NCBI GenBank assembly: GCA_030167125.1
Contig: CP126531.1
Span: 434,001 to 498,000 of the forward strand
DNA: 64,000 nt
Source: Rhodanobacteraceae bacterium
GTDB taxonomy: Bacteria; Pseudomonadota; Gammaproteobacteria; Xanthomonadales; Rhodanobacteraceae
Reading direction: 5' to 3'
This document shows positions 18,456 to 28,392 of the stretch, in pieces (position 1 is the stretch's first letter; every line of letters begins with the position of its first letter). The notes under the pieces are model-generated. The model made no database searches, had not been told where the DNA came from, and saw only the letters and a list, made by a program, of their open reading frames with translations. The position numbers were made by a program, and so were the translations under genes.

Positions 18456-19145
18456 ATGGATGCGGAAAGCGACGACGCCCCCATCGCCGGAATCGCGGCC
18501 GCGATCGCGGAGCCGGCGCGCGCGCGCATGCTGTGCCGCCTGCTGGATGGACACGCGCGCACCAGCACCGAACTCGCGACCGTCGCGGGCGTGAGCGCTT
18601 CCACGGCCAGCGTGCATCTCGCGAAGTTGGCGGAGCGCCGCCTGGTCAAGGTGTTGCCGCAGGGACGCCATCGCTACTACAGCCTGCACGACGCGCACGT
18701 CGCCGCCGCGCTGGAAGCGTTGACGGTGGTGGCGGGCGAACCGCTGGCGCGCTTCGTGCCCGGCACGCCCGAGCGCCTGCGCGTGGCGCGCACCTGCTAC
18801 GACCACATGGCGGGCACGCTGGCGGTGCGCCTGCACGACAGCTTGTTCGCGCTGCGCTGGCTTGCGCGCGGCGCAGACGATTACAACGTCACACGCGCCG
18901 GCGTGGAAGGCTTGCAGGATCTGGGCGTCGATGTCGCGGCGGCGCGCGCGTCGCGGCGGCGCTTCGCCTGCGCCTGCCTCGACTGGAGCGAACGGCGGCC
19001 GCACCTCGCCGGCGCGCTGGGCGCCGGCGTGCTGCAAGCGGCATTGGATCGAAAGTGGATCGTGCGCGGCCTGGACAGTCGCGCCCTGCAAGTGACCCGC
19101 GCGGGACACCGTGCCTTCCGTGAGCGATTCGGCATCGAACTCTGA
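18456..19145 (+). CDS. ArsR-family winged-helix transcriptional regulator
   Basis: A 229-residue DNA-binding regulator. Residues 8-85 are the ArsR winged helix (IAEPARARMLCRLLDG, then TSTELATVAGVSASTASVHLAKL as recognition helix-turn-helix and the RHRYYSL wing). The C-terminal 140 residues are an extension seen in longer ArsR-like regulators; no canonical metal-binding CVC motif lies in the recognition helix. ATG 18456 has no clear Shine-Dalgarno (upstream ATCGTAAAAGT), so it may be leaderless. It is divergent from the NIPSNAP-like gene, the usual arrangement for a local repressor. The ligand is unknown. Confidence 0.83.
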   Translation: MDAESDDAPIAGIAAAIAEPARARMLCRLLDGHARTSTELATVAGVSASTASVHLAKLAERRLVKVLPQGRHRYYSLHDAHVAAALEALTVVAGEPLARFVPGTPERLRVARTCYDHMAGTLAVRLHDSLFALRWLARGADDYNVTRAGVEGLQDLGVDVAAARASRRRFACACLDWSERRPHLAGALGAGVLQAALDRKWIVRGLDSRALQVTRAGHRAFRERFGIEL

Positions 19146-19173
19146 TGCCCCGCGCGGGATTCCGTATGCGGCT

Positions 19174-19338
19174 TTAGAGCCGCCCGCGTCGCCCGAAGAT
19201 CAGCGAGGCGATGAACAGGATGATGAAGATGACGAACAGTATCTTCGCGATCCCGGCCGCGAGGCCGGCGACGCCGAAGAAACCGAAAAAGCCCGCGATG
19301 AGCGCGATGATCAGAAAAACGATGGCGTAGTAAAGCAT
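19174..19338 (-). CDS. DUF1328 small membrane protein
   Basis: A 54-residue, almost entirely hydrophobic protein with two transmembrane stretches ([20 protein letters not shown] and [17 protein letters not shown]) and a basic RRGRL tail, the typical form of the DUF1328/YtjA family. ATG 19338 is set by AGGAG 7 bases upstream. It lies near the CsbD and BON genes on the same strand; all three are typical general-stress or envelope-stress proteins, but each has its own ribosome site and a separating gap. Confidence 0.85.
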   Translation of the reverse strand: MLYYAIVFLIIALIAGFFGFFGVAGLAAGIAKILFVIFIILFIASLIFGRRGRL

Positions 19339-19477
19339 GCGGCTCTCCTGATGCTGCATCGTTGGGAAACGGCTCCGGACCAGTGTTTCGCCACGTGTCC
19401 GGAGCAGGACCTCGCCGGCATTTCTGCCGGCCGGCGCGGTCGATACGCACCACGCCGTCACGGCGTTGACGGGTTCC

Positions 19478-19675
19478 TCACAGCCTCCTGCTGAAATCGT
19501 CGACCTGCTTGCGCGCTTCGTCACGCGCAATGCCGTAGCGTTCCTGGAGCTTGCCGGCCAGGTACTCGACGTTGCCGTCCGCGACCTTGAGGTCGTCGTC
19601 GGTCAATTTGCCCCACTGGGCTTTCAGCTTGCCCTGGAGCTGCTTCCACTGTCCCTTGATCTTGTCGTCGTTCAT
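19478..19675 (-). CDS. CsbD-family stress protein
   Basis: A 65-residue hydrophilic protein with the CsbD signature ([20 protein letters not shown] then [13 protein letters not shown]). Members accumulate under general stress; their biochemical role is unknown. ATG 19675 is fixed by a strong AAGGAGGT site 7 bases upstream, so the longer frame to 19714 is not used. No partner gene is fused; the DUF1328 and BON genes flank it on the same strand. Confidence 0.9.
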   Translation of the reverse strand: MNDDKIKGQWKQLQGKLKAQWGKLTDDDLKVADGNVEYLAGKLQERYGIARDEARKQVDDFSRRL

Positions 19676-19774
19676 GTGACCTCCTTCAGTGGGTTGCCTG
19701 CTGCGAGCGGGCAACCCGTCGTGCGGAAAAGAGACGCCGCAGCCGTCCGCGGCGGCGCGATGGTGCGAAACGCG

Positions 19775-20119
19775 TCACTTCACCTTGAGACCGGAAGCGT
19801 CGACATCCTTGACGCCCTTGACGCTTTTCGCCGCGGCGACGGCTTTCTTTACCGCCAGTTCCGTCGGCAGCACGCCGACGAGGGTGACGACGCCGTCCAC
19901 CGTCTTGACGGTGACATCCATGCTCTTGACGCCCTTGGTGGTGGCGAGCTCGCTCTTCACCTTGGTGGTGATCCAGGCGTCGCTGACGGCCTGGCCGGTG
20001 CTGGACGAGTGGTCGCCGGTCGGCGCCGCGTCCTGTGCGGCGAAGGCCGTCGTGGCGGACATTCCGAACCCAAGCGCTGCGGCGAGGGCGACGACGGGAA
20101 CAATGCGCGAATGTTTCAT
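19775..20119 (-). CDS. BON-domain periplasmic protein
   Basis: A 114-residue exported protein. Residues 1-28 are a signal peptide (MKHSRIVPVVALAAALG to TTAFAAQ). Residues about 45-112 form one BON domain (ITTKVKSELATTKGVKSMDV, then VVTLVGVLPTELAVKKAVAA), a phospholipid-binding fold also found in OsmY. OsmY has two BON domains, so this is a single-domain relative. AGGAGAT precedes ATG 20119. Osmotic or envelope stress is the likely setting, in line with the adjacent CsbD and DUF1328 genes. Confidence 0.85.
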   Translation of the reverse strand: MKHSRIVPVVALAAALGFGMSATTAFAAQDAAPTGDHSSSTGQAVSDAWITTKVKSELATTKGVKSMDVTVKTVDGVVTLVGVLPTELAVKKAVAAAKSVKGVKDVDASGLKVK

Positions 20120-20395
20120 CGTGATCTCCTGTTGCGTCGAAGCATCCGTGACGATGCCGGTTGAACGTAGCAACGGGAAAATGACCGACCAATGACCGCG
20201 ATGTAAAAATTCCGGTGAACGGGAACGCGCGCGTTCAGCTTGCTTTTGCAGGCCAATGAACACGCGGCATTGCGCGCACGCTGCAACGGCGCGCTTGCGC
20301 GCGCGGCGGTGCGCGCTTCAGCTTGCGTTCGACGTTGTCACGACGATTTCACGTTCCTTGCGCTGGAAACGTCGTGCACGCAACGCGTCGAAAGC

Positions 20396-22129
<1,734 letters not shown>

Positions 22130-22213
22130 GGTGAATCCTGCGTTGCGAAGCCCGCAAGTTTAGCGACGCGCGCGGCGCTTGCGTGCGGCGACTGGTGGGG
22201 CTACGTTGAGGCC

Positions 22214-22495
22214 ATGCGGGTCGTTTATCACGCCGAAGGCATCGTCGATGCGCATCTGGTGAAGGATGCGCTGGAGGGCGCCGGCATTCCCGCGTTCGTC
22301 AACGGCGAATACCTGATCGGCGGGATGGGGCAGTTGCCCGCGCGCGATTTCATCACGGTCAGCGTGCCGGAAATTTTCGTCGAAGACGCCGATCCCGTCG
22401 TGCGCGAAATCATCGACATGCTGCGCGCGCCGGTCGCGGACGAGCGCGCCGAATCCCCGGCGCCGCTGCTGCACCTGAAACCCGCGACTGCTTGA
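22214..22495 (+). CDS. DUF2007-domain small protein
   Basis: A 93-residue protein whose first 70 residues ([32 protein letters not shown]) match the DUF2007 family, a small ferredoxin-like fold sometimes labelled putative signal-transducing. ATG 22214 is the natural start; the long open frame before it is antisense to glnS. The TGA stop overlaps the TTG start of apt (TTGA), so the two are likely translationally coupled. Its function is unknown. Confidence 0.8.
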   Translation: MRVVYHAEGIVDAHLVKDALEGAGIPAFVNGEYLIGGMGQLPARDFITVSVPEIFVEDADPVVREIIDMLRAPVADERAESPAPLLHLKPATA

Positions 22496-23052
22496 ACACC
22501 GTGGCCGCTCCCCCGGAGATCGACGCCGCGCTGCGCGCGCGGCTGGCCGCGCACGTCCGCGACGTGCCGGATTTCCCGAAGCCGGGCGTGTTGTTCAAGG
22601 ACATCACGCCACTGCTGGCCGACGCGCGGGCGTTCCGCGATTGCGTGGATGCGCTGGCGTCGCCGTGGCGGACGCAACGGATCGATGCGGTCTGCGGCAT
22701 CGAGGCGCGCGGCTTCATCTTCGGCGCCGCCCTGGCGCGCGCGCTGGAGACCGGTTTCGTGCCTCTGCGCAAACCCGGCAAGCTGCCGGCCGCGACCCTG
22801 GCCGCCGATTTCGAACTGGAGTACGGACAGGCGCGGCTGGAAGTGCACGCCGACGCGCTCGCGCCCGGCGCGCGCGTGTTGCTCATCGATGACGTGCTGG
22901 CCACCGGTGGCACGCTCACCGCGGCCAGGCAGTTGATCGCGCAGCTCGGCGCCGACATCGCGGGCGCCGCGGTGTTGATCGAGCTTTCATTCCTGCACGG
23001 ACGCGCGCGCTGGCCTGCGGACGTGCCGCTGCACGCGTTGCTGCGCTATTGA
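22492..23052 (+). CDS. apt: Adenine phosphoribosyltransferase
   Basis: Purine salvage enzyme joining adenine and PRPP to make AMP. The 186-residue protein has [16 protein letters not shown] near the N-terminus, [28 protein letters not shown] and the PRPP loop [13 protein letters not shown] at about 129-141. The start is uncertain: TTG 22492 overlaps the upstream stop; GTG 22501 is 3 codons further. Both leave the full catalytic domain. It forms a two-gene unit with the DUF2007 gene. Confidence 0.95.
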   Translation: MNTVAAPPEIDAALRARLAAHVRDVPDFPKPGVLFKDITPLLADARAFRDCVDALASPWRTQRIDAVCGIEARGFIFGAALARALETGFVPLRKPGKLPAATLAADFELEYGQARLEVHADALAPGARVLLIDDVLATGGTLTAARQLIAQLGADIAGAAVLIELSFLHGRARWPADVPLHALLRY

Positions 23053-23123
23053 AAATCGCGACAGCTGTATTTTGCTCGGGACCCAGCGCCTTCAGATCCA
23101 ATGCAGCGCGCAAAAGACACTGG

Positions 23124-23143
23124 ATTCCGGCTTTCGCCGGAAT
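23124..23143. repeat. Short inverted repeat, 8-bp stem with TTTC loop
   Basis: ATTCCGGC and GCCGGAAT form a perfect 8-bp stem around TTTC, set in the phrase TGGATTCCGGCTTTCGCCGG, a common dispersed element in Xanthomonadales intergenic regions. It sits between the convergent apt and degS-like genes, so it may also act as a bidirectional stop signal, although there is only an A-rich and no T-rich flank on the plus strand. Confidence 0.6.
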
Positions 23144-23167
23144 GACAACAAAAAAGCAGGTTGACTC

Positions 23168-24340
23168 TCAGCCGCTTGCGCCCAACTGCCGAAAACTCGG
23201 GCGTTGCGTCAGCACCACGTCGGTGTGGAACGGCATGCCCGCGCGCAGGCCGAACACTTCCACCTTGTCGCCGGGTTTCATGTTCGCTTCGCGCGTGCGG
23301 AAATCGAACGGATCGGTGATCGGTTGCGTGCCGAACTTCAATAAAATGTCGCCGGGCAATAGCCCCGCCTGGGCCGCGGGTCCGCCGGGATAGACGTCCA
23401 GCACCGTCGCGCCGCGCGCCGCCGCCGGCAGGCCCGAATCGGCCGACACGGTCACGTTGCCGACTTCCACGCCCAGCCAGCCGCGCACCACGTGGCCGTG
23501 TTCGACGATCTGGTCGAGCACGCGCTTCGCGGTGCGCACGGGAATCGCGAAGCCGATGCCTTGCGCGCCGACGTCTCGATCCAGCATCGCGGTGTTGATG
23601 CCGACAAGCTGGCCTTCGGCGTTGACCAGCGCGCCGCCGGAATTGCCGGAGTTGATCGCCGCGTCGGTCTGGATGAAATCCTCGTACGGCGACAGACTCA
23701 ACTGGCGTTGCAGCGCGCTGACGATGCCCATCGTCACGGTCTGGCCAATGCCGAACGGATTGCCGATCGCCAGCACCACGTCGCCGACCCGCGGCGCGTC
23801 GGGATCGACCTGGATCGTGGGCAGGGTGCCGGCATCGATCTTGAGCACGGCGAGGTCGGTATCGGGATCGTTGCCGATCACCTTGGCGTGCGCGACGCGT
23901 CCGTCGTGCAGCATCACCTGGATGTCGTCGGCACCCGAGATCACATGGTTGTTGGTCAATACATATCCATCGGGCGTGAAGATCACGCCGGAGCCGAGGC
24001 TCTGCTCACGACGTTTCAACGCCGGTCCGGCGACGCCGCCAAGCAACGGATCGGGGAAGATCTGGATCTGGCGTTCGGTGACGGTCTTGTCGGCGTAGAT
24101 GTTGACGACGGCCGGCGCGGCGCGCGCGACAGCATCCGCATACGAAGCCGGCCCGTGTCGGGATGCTGCGTGCAATTCGACCGACGCCGGTTGCGTGACC
24201 GTGGCGCTGGACGATCCGCGCAGGCCATCGCGCAGGTGCACGCCGGCTCCGGGCCACGCCAGGCTGATCAGGAACGCCGCGGCCAGTCCCGCCACCACGA
24301 ATTGCAGGACGAAGAGAAAAGGTCTGAGCTTGTGCCGCAT
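23168..24340 (-). CDS. DegS/AlgW-like membrane-anchored serine protease
   Basis: A 390-residue periplasmic trypsin-like protease tethered by one N-terminal membrane helix (residues about 8-28). The catalytic triad is in TNNHVI, DTDLAVLK and INSGNSGGAL. A single PDZ domain (VRGWLGVEVGNV to QAGLLPGDILLKF) follows, so it is of DegS/AlgW rather than DegP type. In relatives the PDZ domain senses misfolded outer-membrane proteins and the protease starts sigma-E activation. It is divergent from petA with about 188 bp between starts. Confidence 0.88.
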   Translation of the reverse strand: MRHKLRPFLFVLQFVVAGLAAAFLISLAWPGAGVHLRDGLRGSSSATVTQPASVELHAASRHGPASYADAVARAAPAVVNIYADKTVTERQIQIFPDPLLGGVAGPALKRREQSLGSGVIFTPDGYVLTNNHVISGADDIQVMLHDGRVAHAKVIGNDPDTDLAVLKIDAGTLPTIQVDPDAPRVGDVVLAIGNPFGIGQTVTMGIVSALQRQLSLSPYEDFIQTDAAINSGNSGGALVNAEGQLVGINTAMLDRDVGAQGIGFAIPVRTAKRVLDQIVEHGHVVRGWLGVEVGNVTVSADSGLPAAARGATVLDVYPGGPAAQAGLLPGDILLKFGTQPITDPFDFRTREANMKPGDKVEVFGLRAGMPFHTDVVLTQRPSFRQLGASG

Positions 24341-24369
24341 GGATCGTGGCCCGGTGGAGCGCGATTGGA

Positions 24370-24398
24370 TTGTGCGCCACGGAGGCGAACGCTAAACT
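24370..24398 (+). promoter_or_regulatory. Candidate sigma-70 promoter for petABC
   Basis: TTGTGC (24370-24375) and TAAACT (24393-24398) are separated by 17 bp, a fair match to sigma-70 -35 and -10 boxes, about 130 bp before the petA start. It is the best match seen in the divergent degS-like/petA gap; this is prediction only. Confidence 0.4.
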
Positions 24399-24528
24399 AA
24401 CACGATTTTGGGGCCCGATGGATGCGGGACGGCGGCCGTGGCAGGGCCGCGGGCCCGGGCCGTGCACTCGGACAACATCATCGCGGTGCAGTTCACCGGT
24501 CGTGACCACAAGCAGTGCGGAGAAGCGG

Positions 24529-25125
24529 ATGGCGGACGAAAGCATCAACAAGGGCCGACGCAGGTTTTTGACGGCGTCCACCGCCGTGATCGGCGGCGCC
24601 GGTTTGATCATCACGGCGATCCCGTTCGTCGAGACCTGGCTGCCCAGCGCGCGCGCCGAATCGGCCGGCGCACCGGTGACGGTCGCGATCGGCAAGATCG
24701 AACCCGGCCAGATGGTGCGCTATGGCTGGCGCAGCCAGCCGGTGTTCGTGGTCAACCGCACGCCCGAACAATTGCAATGGTTGCCGAAACAGGACTCGCG
24801 CCTGCGCGATCCGGAATCGAAGGAATCCGACCAGCCGAAGTATTGCCAGAACGCCACGCGTTCGATCAAGCCGGAATGGATGGTGCTGATCGGCATCTGC
24901 ACGCATCTCGGCTGCGTGCCGGATTACAAGGGCGAGGTGAAGCCCGAGCCGTTCGATCCGAACTGGAAGGGTGGTTTCTATTGCCCGTGCCACCATTCGC
25001 GCTACGACCTCGCGGCACGCGTGTACCAGGGCGTGCCCGCGCCGCTCAACATGGTGGTGCCGCCGTACCACTTCGTCGATGACACCCACATCCAGATCGG
25101 CGTCGATCCGAAAGGAGCCGCGTAA
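24529..25125 (+). CDS. petA: Ubiquinol-cytochrome c reductase iron-sulfur subunit (Rieske)
   Basis: Rieske [2Fe-2S] subunit of the cytochrome bc1 complex. The 198-residue protein has a Tat-like start (GRRRFLTAST at about 9-18) with a membrane helix, then the cluster-binding boxes CTHLGC (C124, H126, C129) and CPCHHS (C152, C154, H155). ATG 24529 follows GGAG about 8 bases upstream. The stop overlaps the petB start (TAATG). It passes electrons from ubiquinol to cytochrome c1. Confidence 0.97.
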   Translation: MADESINKGRRRFLTASTAVIGGAGLIITAIPFVETWLPSARAESAGAPVTVAIGKIEPGQMVRYGWRSQPVFVVNRTPEQLQWLPKQDSRLRDPESKESDQPKYCQNATRSIKPEWMVLIGICTHLGCVPDYKGEVKPEPFDPNWKGGFYCPCHHSRYDLAARVYQGVPAPLNMVVPPYHFVDDTHIQIGVDPKGAA

Positions 25126-26393
25126 TGGGCGCGTTCACGCAATGGTTCGCCGAGCGCGCACCGGGCCTGGGTGCGAGCTACAAGAAGCACATGACGGAGT
25201 ATTACGCGCCGAAGAACTTCAACGTCATGTACTACTTCGGTTCGCTGGCGCTGCTGGTGCTGGTGAACCAGATCGTCACCGGCATCTTCCTGACGATGTT
25301 CTACACGCCCACCGCGGCGGGCGCGTTCGATTCCGTGCAGTACATCATGCGCGACGTGCATTGGGGCTGGCTGGTGCGCTACATGCACGAGACCGGCGCC
25401 TCGATGTTCTTCATCGTGGTCTACCTGCACATGTTCCGCGGGCTGATGTACGGCTCGTTCAAGAAGCCGCGCGAACTGGTGTGGCTGCTCGGCATGTTGA
25501 TCTTCCTTGCGCTGATGGCCGAAGCTTTCATGGGCTACGTGCTGCCGTGGGGCAACATGTCGTTCTGGGGCGCCAAGGTGATCATCACGCTGTTCTCGGC
25601 GGTGCCGGTGATCGGCGAGCAGCTGGTCACCTGGATCATGGGCAGCTTCGTGCCGTCCGATCCGACCTTGAATCGCTTCTTCGCGCTGCACGTGGTGGCG
25701 CTGCCGCTGGTGCTGCTGCTGCTGGTGGTGCTGCACCTGGGCGCGCTGCATGAAGTCGGCTCCAACAATCCCGATGGCGTCGAGATCAAGAAGCACAAGG
25801 GTCCGAACGGACATCCGCTGGACGGCATTCCGTTCCACCCGTACTACACGCTGAAGGACCTGGTCGGCGTGGGCGTGTTCCTGATCATCTGCGCGATCAT
25901 CATCTTCTTCGAGCCGACCGTGGGCGGGTTCTTCCTCGAACACGACAACTCGATCCCGGCGAACGACCTTGTGACGCCGGCGACGATCAAGCCGGTGTGG
26001 TACTTCTCGCCGTTCTACGCGATCCTGCGGATGATCCCGAGCAAGGGCTTCGGCGTGCTCGTGATGGCCTTGTCGATCATTGCCCTGTTCCTGGTGCCGT
26101 GGCTGGACCGCGGCAAGGTCAAGTCGGTCCGCTATCGCGGCGTCGGCTACAAGGTGGCGTTGACGATCTTCGCGATCGTGTTCGTGCTGCTGGCCTGCAT
26201 CGGCGCCGACCTCACGCCGGGCTGGATCGTTTCGATCTTCGGCCCGAACGCCGACATCACCACCATCGAGAACCTGTTCGGCCGCACGCTGGTGGTGCTG
26301 TATTTCGGATTCTTCGTGTTCCTGTGGGCCTACACGTTCTTCGGGTGGGAGAAAACCAAGCCGGTTCCGGAAAGGGTGACCACGCATGCATAA
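25125..26393 (+). CDS. petB: Cytochrome b of the bc1 complex
   Basis: A 422-residue integral membrane protein carrying both quinone sites and two b haems. Multiple hydrophobic helices, HETGASMFFIVVYLHMFRG and the paired histidines in ALHVVALPLVLLLLVVLHLG mark the haem-binding helices; the PEW-equivalent region is in the second half. At 422 residues it is full-length, so b6 and subunit IV are fused as usual in proteobacteria. It starts within the petA stop and overlaps petC by 8 bp. Confidence 0.97.
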   Translation: MGAFTQWFAERAPGLGASYKKHMTEYYAPKNFNVMYYFGSLALLVLVNQIVTGIFLTMFYTPTAAGAFDSVQYIMRDVHWGWLVRYMHETGASMFFIVVYLHMFRGLMYGSFKKPRELVWLLGMLIFLALMAEAFMGYVLPWGNMSFWGAKVIITLFSAVPVIGEQLVTWIMGSFVPSDPTLNRFFALHVVALPLVLLLLVVLHLGALHEVGSNNPDGVEIKKHKGPNGHPLDGIPFHPYYTLKDLVGVGVFLIICAIIIFFEPTVGGFFLEHDNSIPANDLVTPATIKPVWYFSPFYAILRMIPSKGFGVLVMALSIIALFLVPWLDRGKVKSVRYRGVGYKVALTIFAIVFVLLACIGADLTPGWIVSIFGPNADITTIENLFGRTLVVLYFGFFVFLWAYTFFGWEKTKPVPERVTTHA

Positions 26394-27150
26394 GTCCATT
26401 CGGCGCACCGCCGCGCGTACCCTCCCGGCCCTGCTGCTCGCGTTCGCGGTGGCGCTGCTGGCATCGCCGGCCGCGTTCGCGGAAGAGGGCGGCTATCCCA
26501 ACGCCAACATCAACGTGCACGACCAGGCGTCTCTGCAACGCGGTGCGCGCCTGTTCATGAACTACTGCGTGGGCTGCCATTCGCTGAAGTACATGCGCTA
26601 TTCGCAGATGGCGGACGGGCTGGGCCTCACCGAAAAGCAGGTGATGGACAACCTCGATTTCACAGGCGCCAAGTTCGGCGAGCCGATCGTTTCGGCGATG
26701 CCCGAGGCGGACGCCGAGAAGTGGTTCGGCAAGGTGCCGCCGGACCTGTCGCTGGAAGTCAGTGCCAAGGGCGCCGACTGGGTGTCGGCGTATCTGAAAT
26801 CGTTCTACCTCGATCCTTCGACCAACAGCGGCTGGAACAACACCGTGTTCCCGAACGTCGCGATGCCGTTCCCGCTGTGGCAACTGCAGGGCGAGCAGGT
26901 GGCGGTGATGAACCCCGCCGAGGGCGGCAACCCGGCCACGGTGAAGGAACTGAAGCTGGCGCATCCGGGCAGCATGACCCCCGAGCAATACGACCAGGCC
27001 GTACGCGACCTGACCGCGTTCCTGGCCTGGGTGTCCACGCCGGACGAGGCGGTACGCAGCCATATTGGTGCGTGGGTGGTGCTGTATCTGGTACTTTTTA
27101 CCCTGTTCGCGCTGGTGCTGAAAAAAGAGTATTGGAAGGACGTGCATTGA
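26386..27150 (+). CDS. petC: Cytochrome c1
   Basis: A 254-residue haem-c subunit of the bc1 complex. The signal peptide is residues 1-29 (to SPAAFAEE); haem is attached at CVGCH (C61, C64, H65); the sixth ligand is a methionine, probably near VAMPFPLW; one C-terminal membrane helix (WVVLYLVLFTLFALVL) anchors it on the periplasmic side. It is translated in overlap with petB. A perfect inverted repeat begins directly after the stop. Confidence 0.96.
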   Translation: MHKSIRRTAARTLPALLLAFAVALLASPAAFAEEGGYPNANINVHDQASLQRGARLFMNYCVGCHSLKYMRYSQMADGLGLTEKQVMDNLDFTGAKFGEPIVSAMPEADAEKWFGKVPPDLSLEVSAKGADWVSAYLKSFYLDPSTNSGWNNTVFPNVAMPFPLWQLQGEQVAVMNPAEGGNPATVKELKLAHPGSMTPEQYDQAVRDLTAFLAWVSTPDEAVRSHIGAWVVLYLVLFTLFALVLKKEYWKDVH

Positions 27151-27173
27151 CTGGCGGGCGCCGCGCCCGCCAG
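27151..27173 (+). repeat. 10-bp inverted repeat after petC
   Basis: CTGGCGGGCG and CGCCCGCCAG form a perfect 10-bp stem with a 3-base loop immediately after the petC stop and 66 bp before sspA. There is no T-tract, so it is not a standard terminator; it could protect the petABC mRNA 3' end or reduce read-through into sspA. Confidence 0.6.
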
Positions 27174-27238
27174 GCGATGACACCCGAACCCGGGACTGTC
27201 GCGTCACCGGACCCGCAAGGCCCAAAGGGGACACTGGC

Positions 27239-27868
27239 ATGATCCAAACCGCACACACCACCCGCACCGTGCTGACCCTGTTCACCGCGCCCGACGACGT
27301 GCAGTCGCACCGCGTGAGGCTGGTGCTGGCCGCCAAGGGCGTGGTCTACGACCGCGTCGAAGTGCCGCCCGGCAAGCCGCACGACGAATTGCTGTCGATC
27401 AATCCGTACGGCGACACGCCGACCCTGCAGGACCGCGACATGGTCCTGTACGAACCGGACGTCGTGTGCGAATACATCGACGAGCGCTATCCGCATCCGC
27501 CGCTGATGCCGGTCGATCCGCTGTCGCGCGCGCGCCTGCGCTTGGCCTGCGTGCGCATCGAGCGCGACTGGGTGCCGGAAGTCGCCAACATCCGCGCCGG
27601 CGGCCGCGCCGCCGAGACCGCGCGCAAGCGCCTGCGCGATCACCTGATGAGCGCTCTGCCGCTGTTCAAGGCCGCGAAGTTCTTCCTCAATCCCGAAATC
27701 AGCCTCGCCGACTGCCTGGTCGCACCGGTGGTGTGGCGCCTGCCTTCGCTGGGCGTGCAGTTGCCCAAGGAAGCCAAGCCGATCGTCGATTACGGCGAAC
27801 GCCTGTTCCGCAGCCAGGGTTTCGCGCGCAGCCTCACCGCCGACGAGCGCCTGCTGGGCGAGTTGTGA
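27239..27868 (+). CDS. sspA: Stringent starvation protein A
   Basis: A 209-residue glutathione-S-transferase-fold protein that binds RNA polymerase and promotes stationary-phase, acid and virulence gene expression in relatives. The N-terminal thioredoxin-like half (VLTLFTAPDDVQSHRVRLVL, then NPYGDTPTL) lacks a catalytic cysteine or serine, as in SspA. An AAAGGGG purine run precedes ATG 27239. The stop overlaps the GTG start of sspB. The petABC-sspA-sspB order is characteristic of many gammaproteobacteria and betaproteobacteria. Confidence 0.93.
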   Translation: MIQTAHTTRTVLTLFTAPDDVQSHRVRLVLAAKGVVYDRVEVPPGKPHDELLSINPYGDTPTLQDRDMVLYEPDVVCEYIDERYPHPPLMPVDPLSRARLRLACVRIERDWVPEVANIRAGGRAAETARKRLRDHLMSALPLFKAAKFFLNPEISLADCLVAPVVWRLPSLGVQLPKEAKPIVDYGERLFRSQGFARSLTADERLLGEL

Positions 27869-28392
27869 CCGAACAATCCCCCGCGATGACTTCCAACCGT
27901 CCGTACCTGCTGCGGGCGGTGCACGAGTGGATCTGCGACAACGGCCTCACGCCGCACATCGTGGTCGATGCGGCCAAGCCCGGCGTGCAGGTGCCGCCGC
28001 AGGCGGTCAGCGAAGGCCGGGTAGTGTTGAACCTCGCGCCGCGCGCCGTCGCGCATCTCGAAATCGGCAACGACGCGATCACCTTCATGGCGCGTTTCGG
28101 CGGCGTCAGCCAAGCCGTCAACGTTCCCGTTGCCGCGGTGCAGGCGATCTACGCGCGCGAGAACGGGCAGGGCATGCTGCTGGCGGAAGACGCGCCGGGC
28201 GTCGCGCCCGCGATCGAACCATCCGGCGATGCGCGATCCACAAAACCTTCCGCGCCTTCCTTGCAAGCCGTGCCCAAGGCGGTCCAGGAATCGCCGGCCG
28301 CGGACGATGCGGGCGAATCGCCGCCGCCTTCCGGAGACGGTCCGGACAAGCCGCGGCCCAAGGGCAAACCCACGCTGCATGTGGTGAAGTGA
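27865..28392 (+). CDS. sspB: ClpXP protease specificity-enhancing factor SspB
   Basis: Adaptor that delivers ssrA-tagged and other proteins to ClpXP. Residues 12-105 (NRPYLLRAVHEWICDNGLTP, then VVLNLAPRAVAHLEIGND and IYARENGQGM) are the SspB peptide-binding fold; the rest is a flexible acidic/proline-rich linker ending in the short ClpX-binding tail KPTLHVVK. The start is GTG 27865 (overlap with sspA) or ATG 27886. A 7-bp perfect inverted repeat starts within the stop region at 28391. Confidence 0.93.
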   Translation: MTEQSPAMTSNRPYLLRAVHEWICDNGLTPHIVVDAAKPGVQVPPQAVSEGRVVLNLAPRAVAHLEIGNDAITFMARFGGVSQAVNVPVAAVQAIYARENGQGMLLAEDAPGVAPAIEPSGDARSTKPSAPSLQAVPKAVQESPAADDAGESPPPSGDGPDKPRPKGKPTLHVVK

